A stretch of DNA of 64,000 nt from Betaproteobacteria bacterium (GCA_016234655.1 JACRAU010000033.1:1-64000), one strand, 5' to 3'; shown: positions 24,059-35,788, counted from the stretch's first letter. Numbers and translations are program-made. The notes: generated from the letters alone by a model not told the origin.

Positions 24059-24667
24059 ATGAACGCCGTCGACACCCCCTTGCCGCCCTATAGCCTGTTC
24101 GAGCTCGATGCCTGGCTGGACAAGCGGCTGGAGGCCAAGCTGCGGGAACGGGAAGCGGCGCGCACGCCGCGCCTGACCCTGATCGCCACCAAGGGCACGC
24201 TGGACATGGCCTATCCGCCGTTCATCCTGGCCTCCACCGCCATCTCGCTCGACTGGGAGGTCGAGATATTCTTTTCCTTCTATGCGCTCAATCTGCTGAA
24301 GAAGGACCTGGACCTGGCCATCAGCCCGCTGGGCAACCCGGCCATGCCGATGAAGCTGCCGCTCGGCCCGGACTGGCTGCGCGGCATCGATTGGCCGATG
24401 CCCAACCTGTTGATGGCCGGCATCCCCGGCTTCGAACGGGCCGCCACCGCGATGATGAACAAGACCCTGGCCGACAAGGGCGTCGCCTCGATCCAGGAAC
24501 TGCGCGCGCTGTGCATCGAGGCCGGGGTCAAGCTGTCGGCCTGCCAGATGACGGTGGACCTGTTCGGCTGGCGGCGCGACGACTTCATCCCGGAGATCAA
24601 CGAGTGGCTGGGCGCGGCCTCGGTCATGCCACGGGCCCAGAAATCGGATGTCTGCCTGTTTATCTAA
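24059..24667 (+). CDS. DsrE/DsrF/DrsH-like family protein (DsrE2 type)
   Basis: A 202-residue protein of the DsrE2 group, sulfur-carrier or sulfur-transfer proteins often found with TusA and rhodanese in sulfur-oxidising bacteria. The fold is marked by LTLIATKGTLDMAYPPFILASTAISLDWEVEIFFSFYAL, the NPAMPMKLPLGPDW loop, and a candidate sulfur-binding cysteine in LSACQMTVDLFGW. ATG 24059 follows CGGAGGAAA. The longer track ORF starting at 23753 reads through the LysR gene and is rejected. Partners tusA and rhd are not in the window. Confidence 0.86.
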   Translation: MNAVDTPLPPYSLFELDAWLDKRLEAKLREREAARTPRLTLIATKGTLDMAYPPFILASTAISLDWEVEIFFSFYALNLLKKDLDLAISPLGNPAMPMKLPLGPDWLRGIDWPMPNLLMAGIPGFERAATAMMNKTLADKGVASIQELRALCIEAGVKLSACQMTVDLFGWRRDDFIPEINEWLGAASVMPRAQKSDVCLFI

Positions 24668-24685
24668 CCTGGACTTGGGCAAATA

Positions 24686-24710
24686 GAAAAGGGGCCGCAT
24701 GGCCCCTTTC
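24686..24710. terminator. Bidirectional terminator between dsrE2 and cyclophilin genes
   Basis: Hairpin AAAGGGGCC-GCAT-GGCCCCTTT in the gap between two convergent genes. The T-tract is better on the minus strand (CCCCTTTTCTATTT), so it chiefly ends the cyclophilin transcript. Confidence 0.8.
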
Positions 24711-24730
24711 GCATCGGCGTCGGCGCGCGC

Positions 24731-25360
24731 TTACTTCTTCTTCGCCGGCTCTGCCTTGGCCGATTCAGGCTTGGCCTCGGCCAGGCGCTCCATCTTGGCG
24801 ATCACCACGTCCTGCTTGGGCACGTCGCCGAACGGGCCGACCGAGCCGCGCGGCGCGTCGGCGATCTTCATCGCCACGTCCATGCCCTTGCTTACCTTGC
24901 CGAACACGGCATAACCCCAACCGTTCAGGCTCTTTTGCGTGTGGTCGAGAAAACCGTTGTTGGCGACGTTGATGAAGAACTGCGCCGTGGCCGAGTGCGG
25001 GTCCATGGTGCGGGCCATGGCCAAGGTGCCCACGGTGTTCTTCAGGCCGTTGTCGGCCTCGTTCTGCACCGGCGGCCGGGTCGGTTTTTGCTGCATGCCG
25101 GCGGTGAAGCCGCCGCCCTGGATCATGAAGCCGGGGATCACCCGGTGGAACAGGGTGCCGTTGTAGAAGCCGGCATCGACGTACTTCAGGAAGTTGTCCA
25201 CGGACAAGGGCGCCTCGTCCGGGTAGAGCTCGATCTCCACTTCGCCTAGATTGGTGGTCATCTTCACCATCGGGTTGGCGGCGAGGGCGGGCAAGGCGAG
25301 CAGGGCGCAAGCTGCGAGCAGGGCGCGCAAGGGCCGCAAGATTGAGGTTCGGGCGATCAT
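24731..25360 (-). CDS. Periplasmic cyclophilin-type peptidyl-prolyl isomerase
   Basis: A 209-residue precursor with a signal peptide ([23 protein letters not shown]) and a cyclophilin domain ([51 protein letters not shown]). It assists folding of exported proteins by cis-trans proline isomerisation; PpiA is the closest named type. The start at 25360 has AAGGAAG upstream and gives a clean signal peptide; the 12-codon-longer track start would translate the parS site. A Lys/Ala/Glu tail follows the domain. It converges on the DsrE2 gene. Confidence 0.9.
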   Translation of the reverse strand: MIARTSILRPLRALLAACALLALPALAANPMVKMTTNLGEVEIELYPDEAPLSVDNFLKYVDAGFYNGTLFHRVIPGFMIQGGGFTAGMQQKPTRPPVQNEADNGLKNTVGTLAMARTMDPHSATAQFFINVANNGFLDHTQKSLNGWGYAVFGKVSKGMDVAMKIADAPRGSVGPFGDVPKQDVVIAKMERLAEAKPESAKAEPAKKK

Positions 25361-25375
25361 GGTCTTCCTTCTGTG

Positions 25376-25391
25376 GGTTTCACGTGAAACA
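25376..25391. promoter_or_regulatory. parS: parS site 1
   Basis: GGTTTCACGTGAAACA matches the bacterial parS 16-mer (TGTTNCACGTGAAACA) at all but the first base, with a perfect 14-bp palindrome core. It lies between the SDR gene and the cyclophilin start, about 19 kb from parB. Confidence 0.9.
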
Positions 25392-25408
25392 GGCAAAGCG
25401 ATTATCGC

Positions 25409-26095
25409 TCAGTCGCCCACGGTGAGCGACTGGCCGTTGTCCTTGGGGCCGAGCTTGAGCAGCCAGGGCACCGCATCCTCGGCCCACTGCTCGGCCGTGG
25501 GGTAGGCGGCGACGTCGGTGCCGAAGCAGCTTTGCAGCATCTCGGTGTTGATGATGCCGGGCGAGAGCGGGATAGCCGCCATGCCCTTGGGCAGTTCCTG
25601 GGCCAAGGCCTGAGTGAGGCCTTCCATCGCCCACTTGCTCGCGCAGTAGGGGGCAACGAAGGCATCGGTCGAACGGCCCCAGCCCGAGCTGAAGTTGCAG
25701 ATCACGCCATGCTTTCGTGCCACCATAGCCGGCACAAAGTGACGGATGACGTTGGCTACGCCCTTGATGTTGACGTCGATCAGGACGTCGAACTCGGCCT
25801 GCGGCACCTCCCACAAGGGGGCGAGCCGGTTGATCAAGGCGGCGTTGTTAAGCAGCAGATCGGGCGGGTCATGGTCGGCCAGAACCACCTCGGCCCAGTG
25901 CTTGACCTGTGCATCGTCGGCTACGTCGACCGCGTCGAAGCGGTGGGGCGGGCCGTACTGTTTTTTAAGTGCGGCGATGGCCTTGGGGTCGCGGCCGCAG
26001 CCGATCACCGTGTGGCCGAGCGCGATGAACTTCTCGGTCAGCGCCCGGCCCAGGCCGCGGCTGACGCCGGTGATGAGGATGGTCTTTTTGCTCAT
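25409..26095 (-). CDS. Short-chain dehydrogenase/reductase
   Basis: A 228-residue classical SDR. The cofactor motif is ITGVSRGLGRALTEKF (TGxxxGxG, residues 8-23), DVADD is the second cofactor contact, LLNNAAL is the structural NNAG-like motif, and the catalytic triad includes S (FSSGWG) and Y-x-x-x-K in PYCASKWAMEGL. Cytoplasmic NAD(P)H-dependent oxidoreductase of unknown substrate. Upstream lies a REP-like repeat, downstream a parS site. No operon partner is evident. Confidence 0.92.
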   Translation of the reverse strand: MSKKTILITGVSRGLGRALTEKFIALGHTVIGCGRDPKAIAALKKQYGPPHRFDAVDVADDAQVKHWAEVVLADHDPPDLLLNNAALINRLAPLWEVPQAEFDVLIDVNIKGVANVIRHFVPAMVARKHGVICNFSSGWGRSTDAFVAPYCASKWAMEGLTQALAQELPKGMAAIPLSPGIINTEMLQSCFGTDVAAYPTAEQWAEDAVPWLLKLGPKDNGQSLTVGD

Positions 26096-26130
26096 TGCCG
26101 AATATTACCGCCAATGAAATCCGAACACCT

Positions 26131-26193
26131 TTCCCTCTCCCGCGCTGCCGCGCACCCCTCCCCCGCATGCGGGGGAGGGGCTGGGGGAGAGGG
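26131..26193. repeat. REP-like palindrome between SDR and yaiI
   Basis: CCCCTCCCCCGC-AT-GCGGGGGAGGGG palindrome with flanking CCCTCTCC and GGGGGAGAGGG arms; same family as the units at 16871 and 20016. It occupies the middle of the 115-bp intergenic gap. Confidence 0.82.
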
Positions 26194-26210
26194 CAGCGGC
26201 AATGGATAGA

Positions 26211-26663
26211 TCACGAAACCTTGTGCTTAACCAAAAACCGATCCAACTGGTTGGCAAAGGCCTGGCGGTCGGCCTGCGACAGCGGCGGCGGGCCGCCGGT
26301 CTGCACCCCGCTGGAACGCAGGCCGTCCATGAAGTCGCGCAGGTTCAGCACCTCGCGGATGTTCTCTTTCGAGTAGAACTCGCCCCGAGGGTTGAGGGCG
26401 TGGCCGCCTTTCTCGATCACCTGGGCGGCAAGCGGGATGTCGGCGGTGATCACCAGGTCGCCCGGCTCGCAGCGGCGGGCGATCTCGGCATCGGCCACGT
26501 CGAAGCCGCCGGGTACCTGCAGGGCGGTGAGCCAGGGGGAGGGCGGCACCCGCAAGAGCTTGTTGGCCACCAGGGTCAGCGGGCACTGGATGCGCTCGGC
26601 GGCGCGGAACAGGATGTCCTTGATCACCGCCGGGCAGGCGTCGGCGTCGACCCAGATGTGCAT
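26211..26663 (-). CDS. YaiI/YqxD family protein (DUF188)
   Basis: A 150-residue protein of the conserved UPF0178 family, related to PIN-like nuclease folds. The N-terminus [24 protein letters not shown] and the central [30 protein letters not shown] are diagnostic; the conserved acidic residues (D6, D8, D66-type) fit a metal-dependent nuclease fold. Function is unproven. Ends with a basic tail. Likely monocistronic, reading away from the AT-rich lipoprotein gene. Confidence 0.92.
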   Translation of the reverse strand: MHIWVDADACPAVIKDILFRAAERIQCPLTLVANKLLRVPPSPWLTALQVPGGFDVADAEIARRCEPGDLVITADIPLAAQVIEKGGHALNPRGEFYSKENIREVLNLRDFMDGLRSSGVQTGGPPPLSQADRQAFANQLDRFLVKHKVS

Positions 26664-26692
26664 GTAATGGCCTGTGGCTGGCGTTGTTTAAT

Positions 26693-27601
26693 TTACTGTT
26701 GCTGACGCAAATATTTACTGCGAAAAGCCATTGAATCGAACTCGCAAACTTCTTGTGGCATCAAAGTAAGATTCTTGATTGATACGCAAGACCCCACTGA
26801 GTGGCCAAAGGCAGAGCTTGAGCTTTCTACCTGATACGAGCGAGAACCATCAAGGTGGCGAATAGCGTAGTGCGCGGTATATGCGCTAGTTGCAGATGTG
26901 TCTGCAAGGGCGCCACCGATAACCGCCCCTAGAACTTGGGCACCAACATGCCCTTTCGCAGAGTAATTCCAGTCTGATGGATTCCCTGCAAATGCGCGGT
27001 CCACATAAACCGCCGACCCAACGGCGGTGCCTAGCTGAGATCCTGCCGAAGAGCCCTGAGCACCCGTATTCGCCACTTGTCTATCAACCACTTGGCCAAC
27101 CTCTTTTGCTGAGACTGTTCGTACAAAATATTTTTCTTTTAGTGTTGTTACTTCTTTCGGGGAAAGTTGCTCATAGATCAGCGCACTAACATATAGTGCC
27201 TTTCCCTTACTTTGCATCTGCTGGATTTCAGCCCGAATCTTTTCTATTTCTTCCTTCGGAAGTAACGCGGCCAATGCGGTTATTGATTCTGCGATATCAG
27301 ACTTGGCACGGTCCCCACCATACTTTTCTGTATTGAAAACATAGCTGTCTGGGGTTACAGAATCTTTTCCTGCTGCTAATACGTCTTTGTTCGCGCGGAC
27401 AAATTCTATTGCCTTTGCCCTGTACTGCGCGTCCTCTGGCCGTGTTGTCGCCAAGGTGCTTTTGATAAAGTTAAAAGCGCCTAAATATTCACCGTTGGAA
27501 GCAAAGCGTTCTGCATAGTGAAGCGCAGAAGCGTGGCGGTCCGTGGGTACTGTTGCACAACCTGTTAGCAACATCGCTACTGCGATAAAGGCCTGTCTCA
27601 C
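26693..27601 (-). CDS. Putative lipoprotein, AT-rich, unknown function
   Basis: A 302-residue protein starting at GTG 27601 with AGGGG upstream. The N-terminus VRQAFIAVAMLLTGCATVP is a lipoprotein signal with lipobox LLTGC, so the mature protein is tethered to a membrane by Cys15. The middle is helical (EEIEKIRAEIQQMQSKGKA). The C-terminal part has a glycine-rich hydrophobic segment (HVGAQVLGAVIGGALADTS) that could insert in a membrane, and a SYQVESSSS stretch. The track ORF runs 96 codons further upstream through a gyrB remnant and is rejected. Lower GC than all neighbours points to recent acquisition. Confidence 0.75.
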   Translation of the reverse strand: MRQAFIAVAMLLTGCATVPTDRHASALHYAERFASNGEYLGAFNFIKSTLATTRPEDAQYRAKAIEFVRANKDVLAAGKDSVTPDSYVFNTEKYGGDRAKSDIAESITALAALLPKEEIEKIRAEIQQMQSKGKALYVSALIYEQLSPKEVTTLKEKYFVRTVSAKEVGQVVDRQVANTGAQGSSAGSQLGTAVGSAVYVDRAFAGNPSDWNYSAKGHVGAQVLGAVIGGALADTSATSAYTAHYAIRHLDGSRSYQVESSSSAFGHSVGSCVSIKNLTLMPQEVCEFDSMAFRSKYLRQQQ

Positions 27602-27630
27602 CGCTATACCCCTGTCGATTCTTTTGAACT

Positions 27631-27709
27631 TCAAACGTCCAGGTTGCGCGCACCCAGCGCATTGGTCTCGATGAACCTCCGGCGCGGCTCGACCGCTTCG
27701 CCCATCAGG
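27631..27709 (-). pseudogene. Duplicated 3' end of gyrB (remnant)
   Basis: About 79 bp match the last 24 codons of gyrB: the translation [24 protein letters not shown] plus stop differs from the intact [24 protein letters not shown] at two residues. At DNA level about nine positions differ, mostly at third codon positions. There is no upstream gyrB sequence attached. The two tails bracket the DUF6883/DUF4926 pair, like a recombination or integration scar. Confidence 0.85.
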
Positions 27710-27920
27710 CGGCTCGGCGCTGCTGGTCGATGGAATGATGCAGCAGCAGGAGATCGGTTTCCTTGAGCGCGGCTCGGGCATAGGCGCGCCCGTCGAGGTC
27801 GGCGAACTCGACCTCGAACACGCCGGGTTCCCATTCCTCGACCAGCACGCCGACCAGACCTTCGGGCAGGGATTGCTCGGGCAGGGCATGCTTGAGGGCT
27901 ACGGTATCAAGCAACTTCAT
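27705..27920 (-). CDS. DUF4926 domain protein
   Basis: A 71-residue protein matching the DUF4926 pattern: KLLDTVALKHALPEQSLPEGLVGVLVEEWEPGVFEVEFADLDGRAYARAAL. Function is unknown; such genes commonly follow DUF6883 genes, and the pair has the compact, overlapping layout of toxin-antitoxin modules, though no toxin activity is established. It overlaps DUF6883 by 14 nt. Its last residues (HSIDQQRRAA) run into the gyrB remnant and the stop lies within it, so the tail may be non-native. Confidence 0.75.
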   Translation of the reverse strand: MKLLDTVALKHALPEQSLPEGLVGVLVEEWEPGVFEVEFADLDGRAYARAALKETDLLLLHHSIDQQRRAA

Positions 27921-28257
27921 TGGGCGACCTCACGAAACAGGTGGCAAGACGGGGTGCGTTCTCGGTTTTCCGGACCAGCCAGCCGGTGCGCACCGTGGCC
28001 GATTTGCCGCCGTGCGCCAGCACGACATCCACATCATAGCGCCAACCGTAGGGGGTTTCCTCGGCCGATGCAACATCTGCTTCCGCCACGGCAGCGAGGA
28101 TCGCCTCGCGCAGCCAGTCGGCCTGTTCTTGACCGAGGCCCAAGGCCGAGCGGAAGACCCTGGCCTTGTGCCGCCCCTCCGGGTGGGCGGGGTTCAGGCA
28201 ATACTCCCTCAGCTTTGCCGCCTCGACGATGGCCTTGTCGGCATTGGCCAGCTTCAC
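27907..28257 (-). CDS. DUF6883 domain protein
   Basis: A 116-residue protein with the DUF6883 pattern: KLANADKAIVEAAKLREYCLNPAHPEGRHKARVFRSALGL at the N-terminus and a TVRTGWLVRKTENAPRLATCFV C-terminal strand region. Function is unknown. Starts at GTG 28257, 15 nt after the gyrB stop, and overlaps the DUF4926 gene, so it could be read from the gyrB transcript. Base composition is like the chromosome average, unlike the AT-rich lipoprotein next door. Confidence 0.75.
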   Translation of the reverse strand: MKLANADKAIVEAAKLREYCLNPAHPEGRHKARVFRSALGLGQEQADWLREAILAAVAEADVASAEETPYGWRYDVDVVLAHGGKSATVRTGWLVRKTENAPRLATCFVRSPNEVA

Positions 28258-28272
28258 GATCCGTCGGCCGGT

Positions 28273-30756
<2,484 letters not shown>

Positions 30757-30825
30757 TTAATATCTAGTTGGCAGTCAGCCGCAGACAGTCCACAGAAATT
30801 TTCTGCATACCGCCTGCTTACTGCT

Positions 30826-31929
30826 TTAAATCCGCATCGGCATGACGACGTAGCGGAAGTTCTCTTCGCCCGGCACCGTGATCAACAGGCTGCTGCTGGG
30901 GTCGCCGAAGGAACAAACGATCGACTCGCCGTCGAGGTTGTTCAGCACGTCTTGCAGGTACTGGACATTGAAGCCGATGTCGAGCGGCCCCTTGTCGTAC
31001 TCGATGTCCAGTTCTTCCTGCGCTTCTTCTTGCTCGTTGTTGCTACAGGCGATGCGCAGGCTGCCGGAAGTAAGCGCTAACCTTACGCCACGATATTTCT
31101 CGTTGGTCAGGATCGCGGCGCGGGTGAGCGACTGGTTGAAGGTCTGCCGGCCGATACTGAAATCCTTGTCGTGGCCGACCGGGACAACCCGCTGGTAATC
31201 GGGAAACTTGCCGTCGACCACTTTGCTGCGCAGCTCGAAATGGCTGCCGCGCACGACCACCTGGTTCGGGCTGACCTGAACCTCGACCGCTTCGTCGCCG
31301 TCGCCCAGCAGCTTGATCAGCTCGACCACGGCCTTGCGCGGCAGGATGACTTCCAGGTCCTTGGCCAGATGGCCGTCCAACTTGGCCGAATCGACCGCCA
31401 GGCGATGGCCGTCGGTCGCGGCCACGGTGACTTGGCCGTCTTTCAATTGCAGCAGCATGCCGTTCAGGTAGAAGCGGATGTCTTGCACGGCCATGGCGTA
31501 TTGCACCCGGGCCAGCAGGTGGCGCAGCACGCGTTGGGGCAGGCTAAAACTCACGCCTTCGCCCTCGGGAATCTGCAAGCGCGGAAAATCGCGCGCCGGC
31601 AAGGTTTGCAGGTTAAACCGGCTCTTGCCGGCGGCCAGCTTGAGCTGCTCGCCGGCCAGCTCCAGGCCGATATCGGTCTCCGGCAGCGAGCGGCAGATGT
31701 CGAGCAGCTTGCGGGCCGAAACGGTGAAGGCGGTGTCCTTGGCCCCGGCTTCGTCGGCCCAGGCGGTCAATTGCAACTCCAGGTCGGTGGCGACGAATGC
31801 GGCCTTGCCGTCCACCGATTCGATCAGCACGTTGGACAGGATGGGCAGGGTGTGTTTGCGCTCGACAACGCCGATCACGGCCTGCAAGGGTTTGAGGATT
31901 GCCTCTTTGCCGGTTTTCAGAACAAGCAT
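30826..31929 (-). CDS. dnaN: DNA polymerase III beta subunit (sliding clamp)
   Basis: A 367-residue three-domain sliding clamp that dimerises around DNA and tethers polymerase III. Recognisable stretches: LKPLQAVIGVVERKHTLPILSNVLIE (domain 1), GLELAGEQLKLAAGKSRFNLQTLPARDFP, AVQDIRFYLNGMLLQL, ATDGHRLAV, and the C-terminal FRYVVMPMRI, which forms part of the peptide-binding pocket. Length is standard. It lies downstream of dnaA across the origin, and gyrB follows after about 80 nt. Confidence 0.97.
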   Translation of the reverse strand: MLVLKTGKEAILKPLQAVIGVVERKHTLPILSNVLIESVDGKAAFVATDLELQLTAWADEAGAKDTAFTVSARKLLDICRSLPETDIGLELAGEQLKLAAGKSRFNLQTLPARDFPRLQIPEGEGVSFSLPQRVLRHLLARVQYAMAVQDIRFYLNGMLLQLKDGQVTVAATDGHRLAVDSAKLDGHLAKDLEVILPRKAVVELIKLLGDGDEAVEVQVSPNQVVVRGSHFELRSKVVDGKFPDYQRVVPVGHDKDFSIGRQTFNQSLTRAAILTNEKYRGVRLALTSGSLRIACSNNEQEEAQEELDIEYDKGPLDIGFNVQYLQDVLNNLDGESIVCSFGDPSSSLLITVPGEENFRYVVMPMRI

Positions 31930-32129
31930 AAGAAATCTTCCTGATGTTAATGATTAGGGGCTTACGTTTCTCTGGATAAGCTCTAAAAACACTTCAAAAT
32001 TATACAGTTAACTTGTTGACAAGTCTCTGGGCCAACTTGTGGATAGCGGTGAATAGCTGTGGATAGATTTTGGCTCCATACCCGACTTGTCCACTTTGTC
32101 CACATTTCATCCTTGGTTTGTCCACAGGG
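31930..32129. other. oriC: Putative chromosomal origin oriC
   Basis: The 200-bp dnaN-dnaA gap is AT-rich in its left half (TTCAAAATTATACAGTTAACTTGTTGAC) and holds a cluster of DnaA-box-like 9-mers: TGTGGATAG at 32038-32046 and 32058-32066 (reverse of CTATCCACA), TTGTCCACT at 32087-32095, TTGTCCACA at 32096-32104 and 32118-32126, and TCTGGATAA at 31971-31979. An AT-rich unwinding segment beside a box array next to dnaA is the usual oriC layout. Confidence 0.82.
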
Positions 32130-33479
32130 TTATCCCGTCAAAACTTGCACCAAAAGGTTGTAATCCCGTCGGATGGTGAGGTCCGACCCCTTCAATTCCT
32201 CGATCTTGCGGCAGGCATGGATGACCGTGGTGTGATCGCGTCCGCCGAAGGCCTGGCCGATCTCGGGCAAGCTCATATCGGTGAGTTCCTTGGCCAAATG
32301 CATCGCAACCTGCCTGGGGCGCGCCAAATTCCGGGTGCGCTTCTTCGTGTACATATCGGCGACCTTGATTTTATAGAAATCGGCCACGGTTTTCTGGATG
32401 TTTTCAATCGATATCTGCCGATTTTGCACGGCAAGCAAATCCTTCAAGGCCTCCTTGGCCAGCTCGACCGAGATCGGCTGCTGGTGGAAGCGGGCATAGG
32501 CCATCACCCGCTTGAGCGCGCCTTCCAATTCGCGCACGTTGGAGCGGATCTGCTTGGCGATGAAGAAGGCCGAGGCCTCGTCCAGGGTTTCGACCTCTTG
32601 CTTGGCCTTGTTGAGCAGGATGGCGACGCGCATCTCCAACTCGGGCGGCTCCAGCATGACAGTCAGGCCCCAGCTGAAGCGCGACTTCAAGCGCTCCTCG
32701 ATGCCTTCCAGGTCCTTGGGGAAGGTGTCGCTGGTGATGATGACCTGCTTGCCCGATTCGATCAGGCTGTTGAAGGTGTAGAAGAATTCTTCCTGGGTGC
32801 GGTCCTTGCCGGCGAAGAACTGGATGTCGTCGATCAAGAGCAGGTCGAGCGAATCGTATTTGCGCTTGAAGTCCTCGAACGACTTGGTGCGGATCGCGCG
32901 CACCATATCGGAGAAATAGCGTTCGGCATGGATGTAGCGCACGATGTTGCGCCGGTTGTTGGCCAAGACCTGGTTGCCGATGGCCTGGATCAAATGGGTC
33001 TTGCCCAGGCCGACACCGCCGTAGACGAACAGCGGGTTGTAGCCGGCGCCGGGATTGTCGGCCACCTGCAGGGCGGCCGCGCGGGCCAATTCGTTGGCCT
33101 TGCCGCGCACGAAGCTATCGAAGTTGAACAAGGGGTTAAGCCGGCTGTCGTCGATGACGACGGGGCCGCTACGGGGCGGCGGCGCGACCTCGCTCGGTTT
33201 GGCCTCGGCCTGCGCGGCCGGGGTCGGCGCACTGCTGGCCTTGGCCTCGGAGATGACCAGCTCGATCGGATAGCCTTGCTCGAAGTAGGCGCGGGCCAAT
33301 TGCTCGATCTGATTGATGTAACGGTCTTTCACCCATTGCGCGACGAATCGGTTCGGCGCCTTGACCACGACCTTTTCCGTCTCCACGTCCACCGCCAGGG
33401 GTCGAATCCAGGTGTTCAACTGCTGGTCGGTGAGAGTGCCTTGAAAGTGGTCCAGGCAATGGGTCCAGAAATCCGCCAT
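32130..33479 (-). CDS. dnaA: Chromosomal replication initiator DnaA
   Basis: A 449-residue AAA+ initiator that binds DnaA boxes and opens oriC. Domain I is [25 protein letters not shown]; domain III has Walker [16 protein letters not shown] and Walker [14 protein letters not shown]; domain IV has the signature [40 protein letters not shown] 33479 gives the usual N-terminus (MADFWTH), but no clear ribosome site precedes it; the upstream ATG at 33533 (18 more residues) remains possible. It is divergent from rpmH and is followed by the origin. Confidence 0.96.
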   Translation of the reverse strand: MADFWTHCLDHFQGTLTDQQLNTWIRPLAVDVETEKVVVKAPNRFVAQWVKDRYINQIEQLARAYFEQGYPIELVISEAKASSAPTPAAQAEAKPSEVAPPPRSGPVVIDDSRLNPLFNFDSFVRGKANELARAAALQVADNPGAGYNPLFVYGGVGLGKTHLIQAIGNQVLANNRRNIVRYIHAERYFSDMVRAIRTKSFEDFKRKYDSLDLLLIDDIQFFAGKDRTQEEFFYTFNSLIESGKQVIITSDTFPKDLEGIEERLKSRFSWGLTVMLEPPELEMRVAILLNKAKQEVETLDEASAFFIAKQIRSNVRELEGALKRVMAYARFHQQPISVELAKEALKDLLAVQNRQISIENIQKTVADFYKIKVADMYTKKRTRNLARPRQVAMHLAKELTDMSLPEIGQAFGGRDHTTVIHACRKIEELKGSDLTIRRDYNLLVQVLTG

Positions 33480-33566
33480 GTGGGGTGCTAAACGCTCGAA
33501 GACGATCTCGGATCGGGACCGCCATTCTAACATCGCCCGACGCCCCCGGTCGTGGCGACAAAAGGT

Positions 33567-33595
33567 TTGACAAAATAGGGGTTTACCTGTTTAAT
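33567..33595 (+). promoter_or_regulatory. Sigma-70 promoter of rpmH-rnpA
   Basis: TTGACA (33567-33572), a 17-bp spacer, and TTTAAT (33590-33595) form a near-consensus promoter in the dnaA-rpmH gap. The rpmH start is 39 nt after the -10. Confidence 0.82.
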
Positions 33596-33633
33596 ACGCG
33601 CCTTTTCTTCGAACCGAATTCGGGTAATAAAAA

Positions 33634-33768
33634 ATGAAACGCACCTATCAGCCTTCCAAGATTCGTCGCGCGCGTACCCATGGCTTCCGCGCCCGCATGG
33701 CCACCCGGGGCGGTCGCGCTGTCATCAACGCCCGTCGCGCCAAAGGCCGTAAGCGCCTGGCCGTTTGA
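33634..33768 (+). CDS. rpmH: 50S ribosomal protein L34
   Basis: A 44-residue, strongly basic ribosomal protein, below the ORF-track cut-off. The translation [44 protein letters not shown] is the canonical L34 sequence in length and order. It has its own strong promoter upstream, and its stop codon overlaps the TTG start of rnpA, so the two are translationally linked, as in most bacteria. Confidence 0.97.
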   Translation: MKRTYQPSKIRRARTHGFRARMATRGGRAVINARRAKGRKRLAV

Positions 33769-34133
33769 GCGCAACGCCGACTCGGCCGCATGCCTTCGGC
33801 CGAGAAAAAAAGCTTCACGAAACGGATGAATTTTCATCCGTTTTTCGTTTCAGGTGTGCCCAGCGCGGCACCATTCTCGATGTCTTGGCCCGGCCCAACC
33901 GCTTGCAGCACCCCAGGCTGGGCATGGTGGTCGCGCGCAAGATATTGCGCAGGTCGGTGGATCGAAACCGCTTGCGCCGCATCCTAAGAGAAATATTCCG
34001 GCACACGCAGCACGATTTGGCCGCGCTCGACATCGTGGTTCGGCTCAAGCGCGCCGCGCCGGAACACGATCTTAAAGAAGAATTTCACCGATTGCTGCTA
34101 GCATGCCGGTCTTGTGCCAACACTTCTGCCTAG
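33765..34133 (+). CDS. rnpA: Ribonuclease P protein component
   Basis: A 122-residue basic protein that assists the RNase P RNA in 5' tRNA processing. Landmarks are FRRCAQR-like strand [39 protein letters not shown] containing the RNR motif, and [12 protein letters not shown]. The TTG start overlaps the rpmH stop. yidD, usually located between rnpA and yidC, is missing: only 14 nt separate the two. Confidence 0.94.
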   Translation: MSATPTRPHAFGREKKLHETDEFSSVFRFRCAQRGTILDVLARPNRLQHPRLGMVVARKILRRSVDRNRLRRILREIFRHTQHDLAALDIVVRLKRAAPEHDLKEEFHRLLLACRSCANTSA

Positions 34134-34147
34134 ATTACTAAGTAAAC

Positions 34148-35788
34148 ATGGACACCCAGCGCCTCATCGCCTTTGCCGTCTTCTCCTTCTCTTTATTGAT
34201 GCTGTGGGAGGCTTGGCAGAACTACAACCAGCCTAAACAGCCGGCCGCCGCCGTCGCCCAGCAAGGCACGCCCGCCGATGCCGGCCTGCCCACGCCCGGC
34301 CAGGCGCTCAAGGCGGGCACCGAGGCCGCCGCCGCGCCGGCCGGCGGCGCGGCCAAGGGCGCGCGCGCCGTGGTCAAGACCGATGTGCTGACCGCCACGA
34401 TCGACGCCAACGGCGGCGACATCCGCGAGCTGGCGCTCAGCCAATACCGCCAGGATGAGGACAAGACGCAGCCGTTCAAGCTGTTCGAAGAGCGCCAGGG
34501 CCGCAACTATTTCGCCCAGTCCGGCCTGATCGGCAAGGACCTGCCCAATCACAAGACGGCATTCGAACTGGTGCCGGGCGAGCATGAGCTGAAGCCGGGC
34601 CAGGACGCGGTCAAGCTCAGCCTGCGCGCCCGCGTCGGCGATGCCGAGCTGGTGAAGACCTACACCTTCCGGCGCGGCAGTTATGTGGTCGAGCTCGAAC
34701 AGACCGTGCGCAACCTGGGCCAGGCCCCGGTCGAGGGCTTCCCCTATTACCAAATTCTGCGCCACGGCCAGGCGCCCGAAGGCGAGTCGGCCTTCATGGT
34801 CACCTTCACCGGCCCGGCCCAGTACACCGAGGCGGGCAAGTTCAACAAGATCGATTTCGCCAAGATCGCCGAGGGCAAGGCGGAACTGACCAAGCAGGCC
34901 CAGGACGGTTGGATCGGCATGGTCCAGCACCACTTCGTCTCCGCTTGGCTGACGGCCAAGCCCGACGGTACCGAGCACCGGGAGTTCTACACCCGCGCCC
35001 TGGGCAACGACGAATACGCCGCCGGCATGATCCTGCCCGCGATCAAGCTGGCGCCGGGCGAGAGCAAGGGCGCGACTACCCGCCTCTATGCCGGCCCGCA
35101 GGAACAGGACAAGCTGAAGGAACTGGCCCCCGGCCTCGACCTGGTGGTCGACTACGGCTGGCTGCACGTGCTGGCCTATCCGCTGTTCATGCTGCTGAAC
35201 TGGCTGAACAAGCTGGTCGACAACTGGGGCGTGGCCATCATCCTGCTGACTGTGTTGATCAAGGCCGCCTTCTATCCGCTGTCGGCCGCCAGCTACAAGT
35301 CCATGGCCCAGATGCGCAAACTGGCGCCGCGCCTGCAAAGTCTGAAGGAGAAGTTCGGCGACGACCGGCAGAAGCTGCACGAAGCGATGATGAAGATCTA
35401 TCAGGAAGAGAAGATCAATCCGCTCGGCGGCTGCCTGCCCATCCTGGTCCAGATCCCGGTGTTCATCGCGCTGTACTGGGTGCTGCTCGGCGCCGTCGAG
35501 CTGCGTCAGGCGCCGTTCGCGCTGTGGATCACCGATCTGTCGGCGCAAGACCCCTATTACGTGCTGCCGATCGTGATGGCGGCCACCATGTTCATTCAGC
35601 AGAAGCTGTCGCCGACGCCGCCGGACCCGGTGCAGGCCAAGGTGATGATGGCCATGCCCATCGTGTTCTCGGTCTTCTTCTTCTTCTTTCCGGCCGGTCT
35701 GGTGCTGTACTGGCTGGTCAACAACGTGCTGTCCATCCTGCAGCAATGGCGGATCAACACCGTCATCGAGCGTGGCGGCAAGAAATAA
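34148..35788 (+). CDS. yidC: Membrane protein insertase YidC
   Basis: A 546-residue inner-membrane insertase working alone or with SecYEG. It has an N-terminal helix ([18 protein letters not shown]), an Ala/Pro-rich linker, a large periplasmic beta-domain (residues about 75-320), and a C-terminal Oxa1-type core with [33 protein letters not shown], including the hydrophilic-groove Arg-type region, and [24 protein letters not shown]. The C-terminal end overlaps the mnmE GTG start by 17 nt. Length is standard for gram-negative YidC. Confidence 0.97.
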   Translation: MDTQRLIAFAVFSFSLLMLWEAWQNYNQPKQPAAAVAQQGTPADAGLPTPGQALKAGTEAAAAPAGGAAKGARAVVKTDVLTATIDANGGDIRELALSQYRQDEDKTQPFKLFEERQGRNYFAQSGLIGKDLPNHKTAFELVPGEHELKPGQDAVKLSLRARVGDAELVKTYTFRRGSYVVELEQTVRNLGQAPVEGFPYYQILRHGQAPEGESAFMVTFTGPAQYTEAGKFNKIDFAKIAEGKAELTKQAQDGWIGMVQHHFVSAWLTAKPDGTEHREFYTRALGNDEYAAGMILPAIKLAPGESKGATTRLYAGPQEQDKLKELAPGLDLVVDYGWLHVLAYPLFMLLNWLNKLVDNWGVAIILLTVLIKAAFYPLSAASYKSMAQMRKLAPRLQSLKEKFGDDRQKLHEAMMKIYQEEKINPLGGCLPILVQIPVFIALYWVLLGAVELRQAPFALWITDLSAQDPYYVLPIVMAATMFIQQKLSPTPPDPVQAKVMMAMPIVFSVFFFFFPAGLVLYWLVNNVLSILQQWRINTVIERGGKK

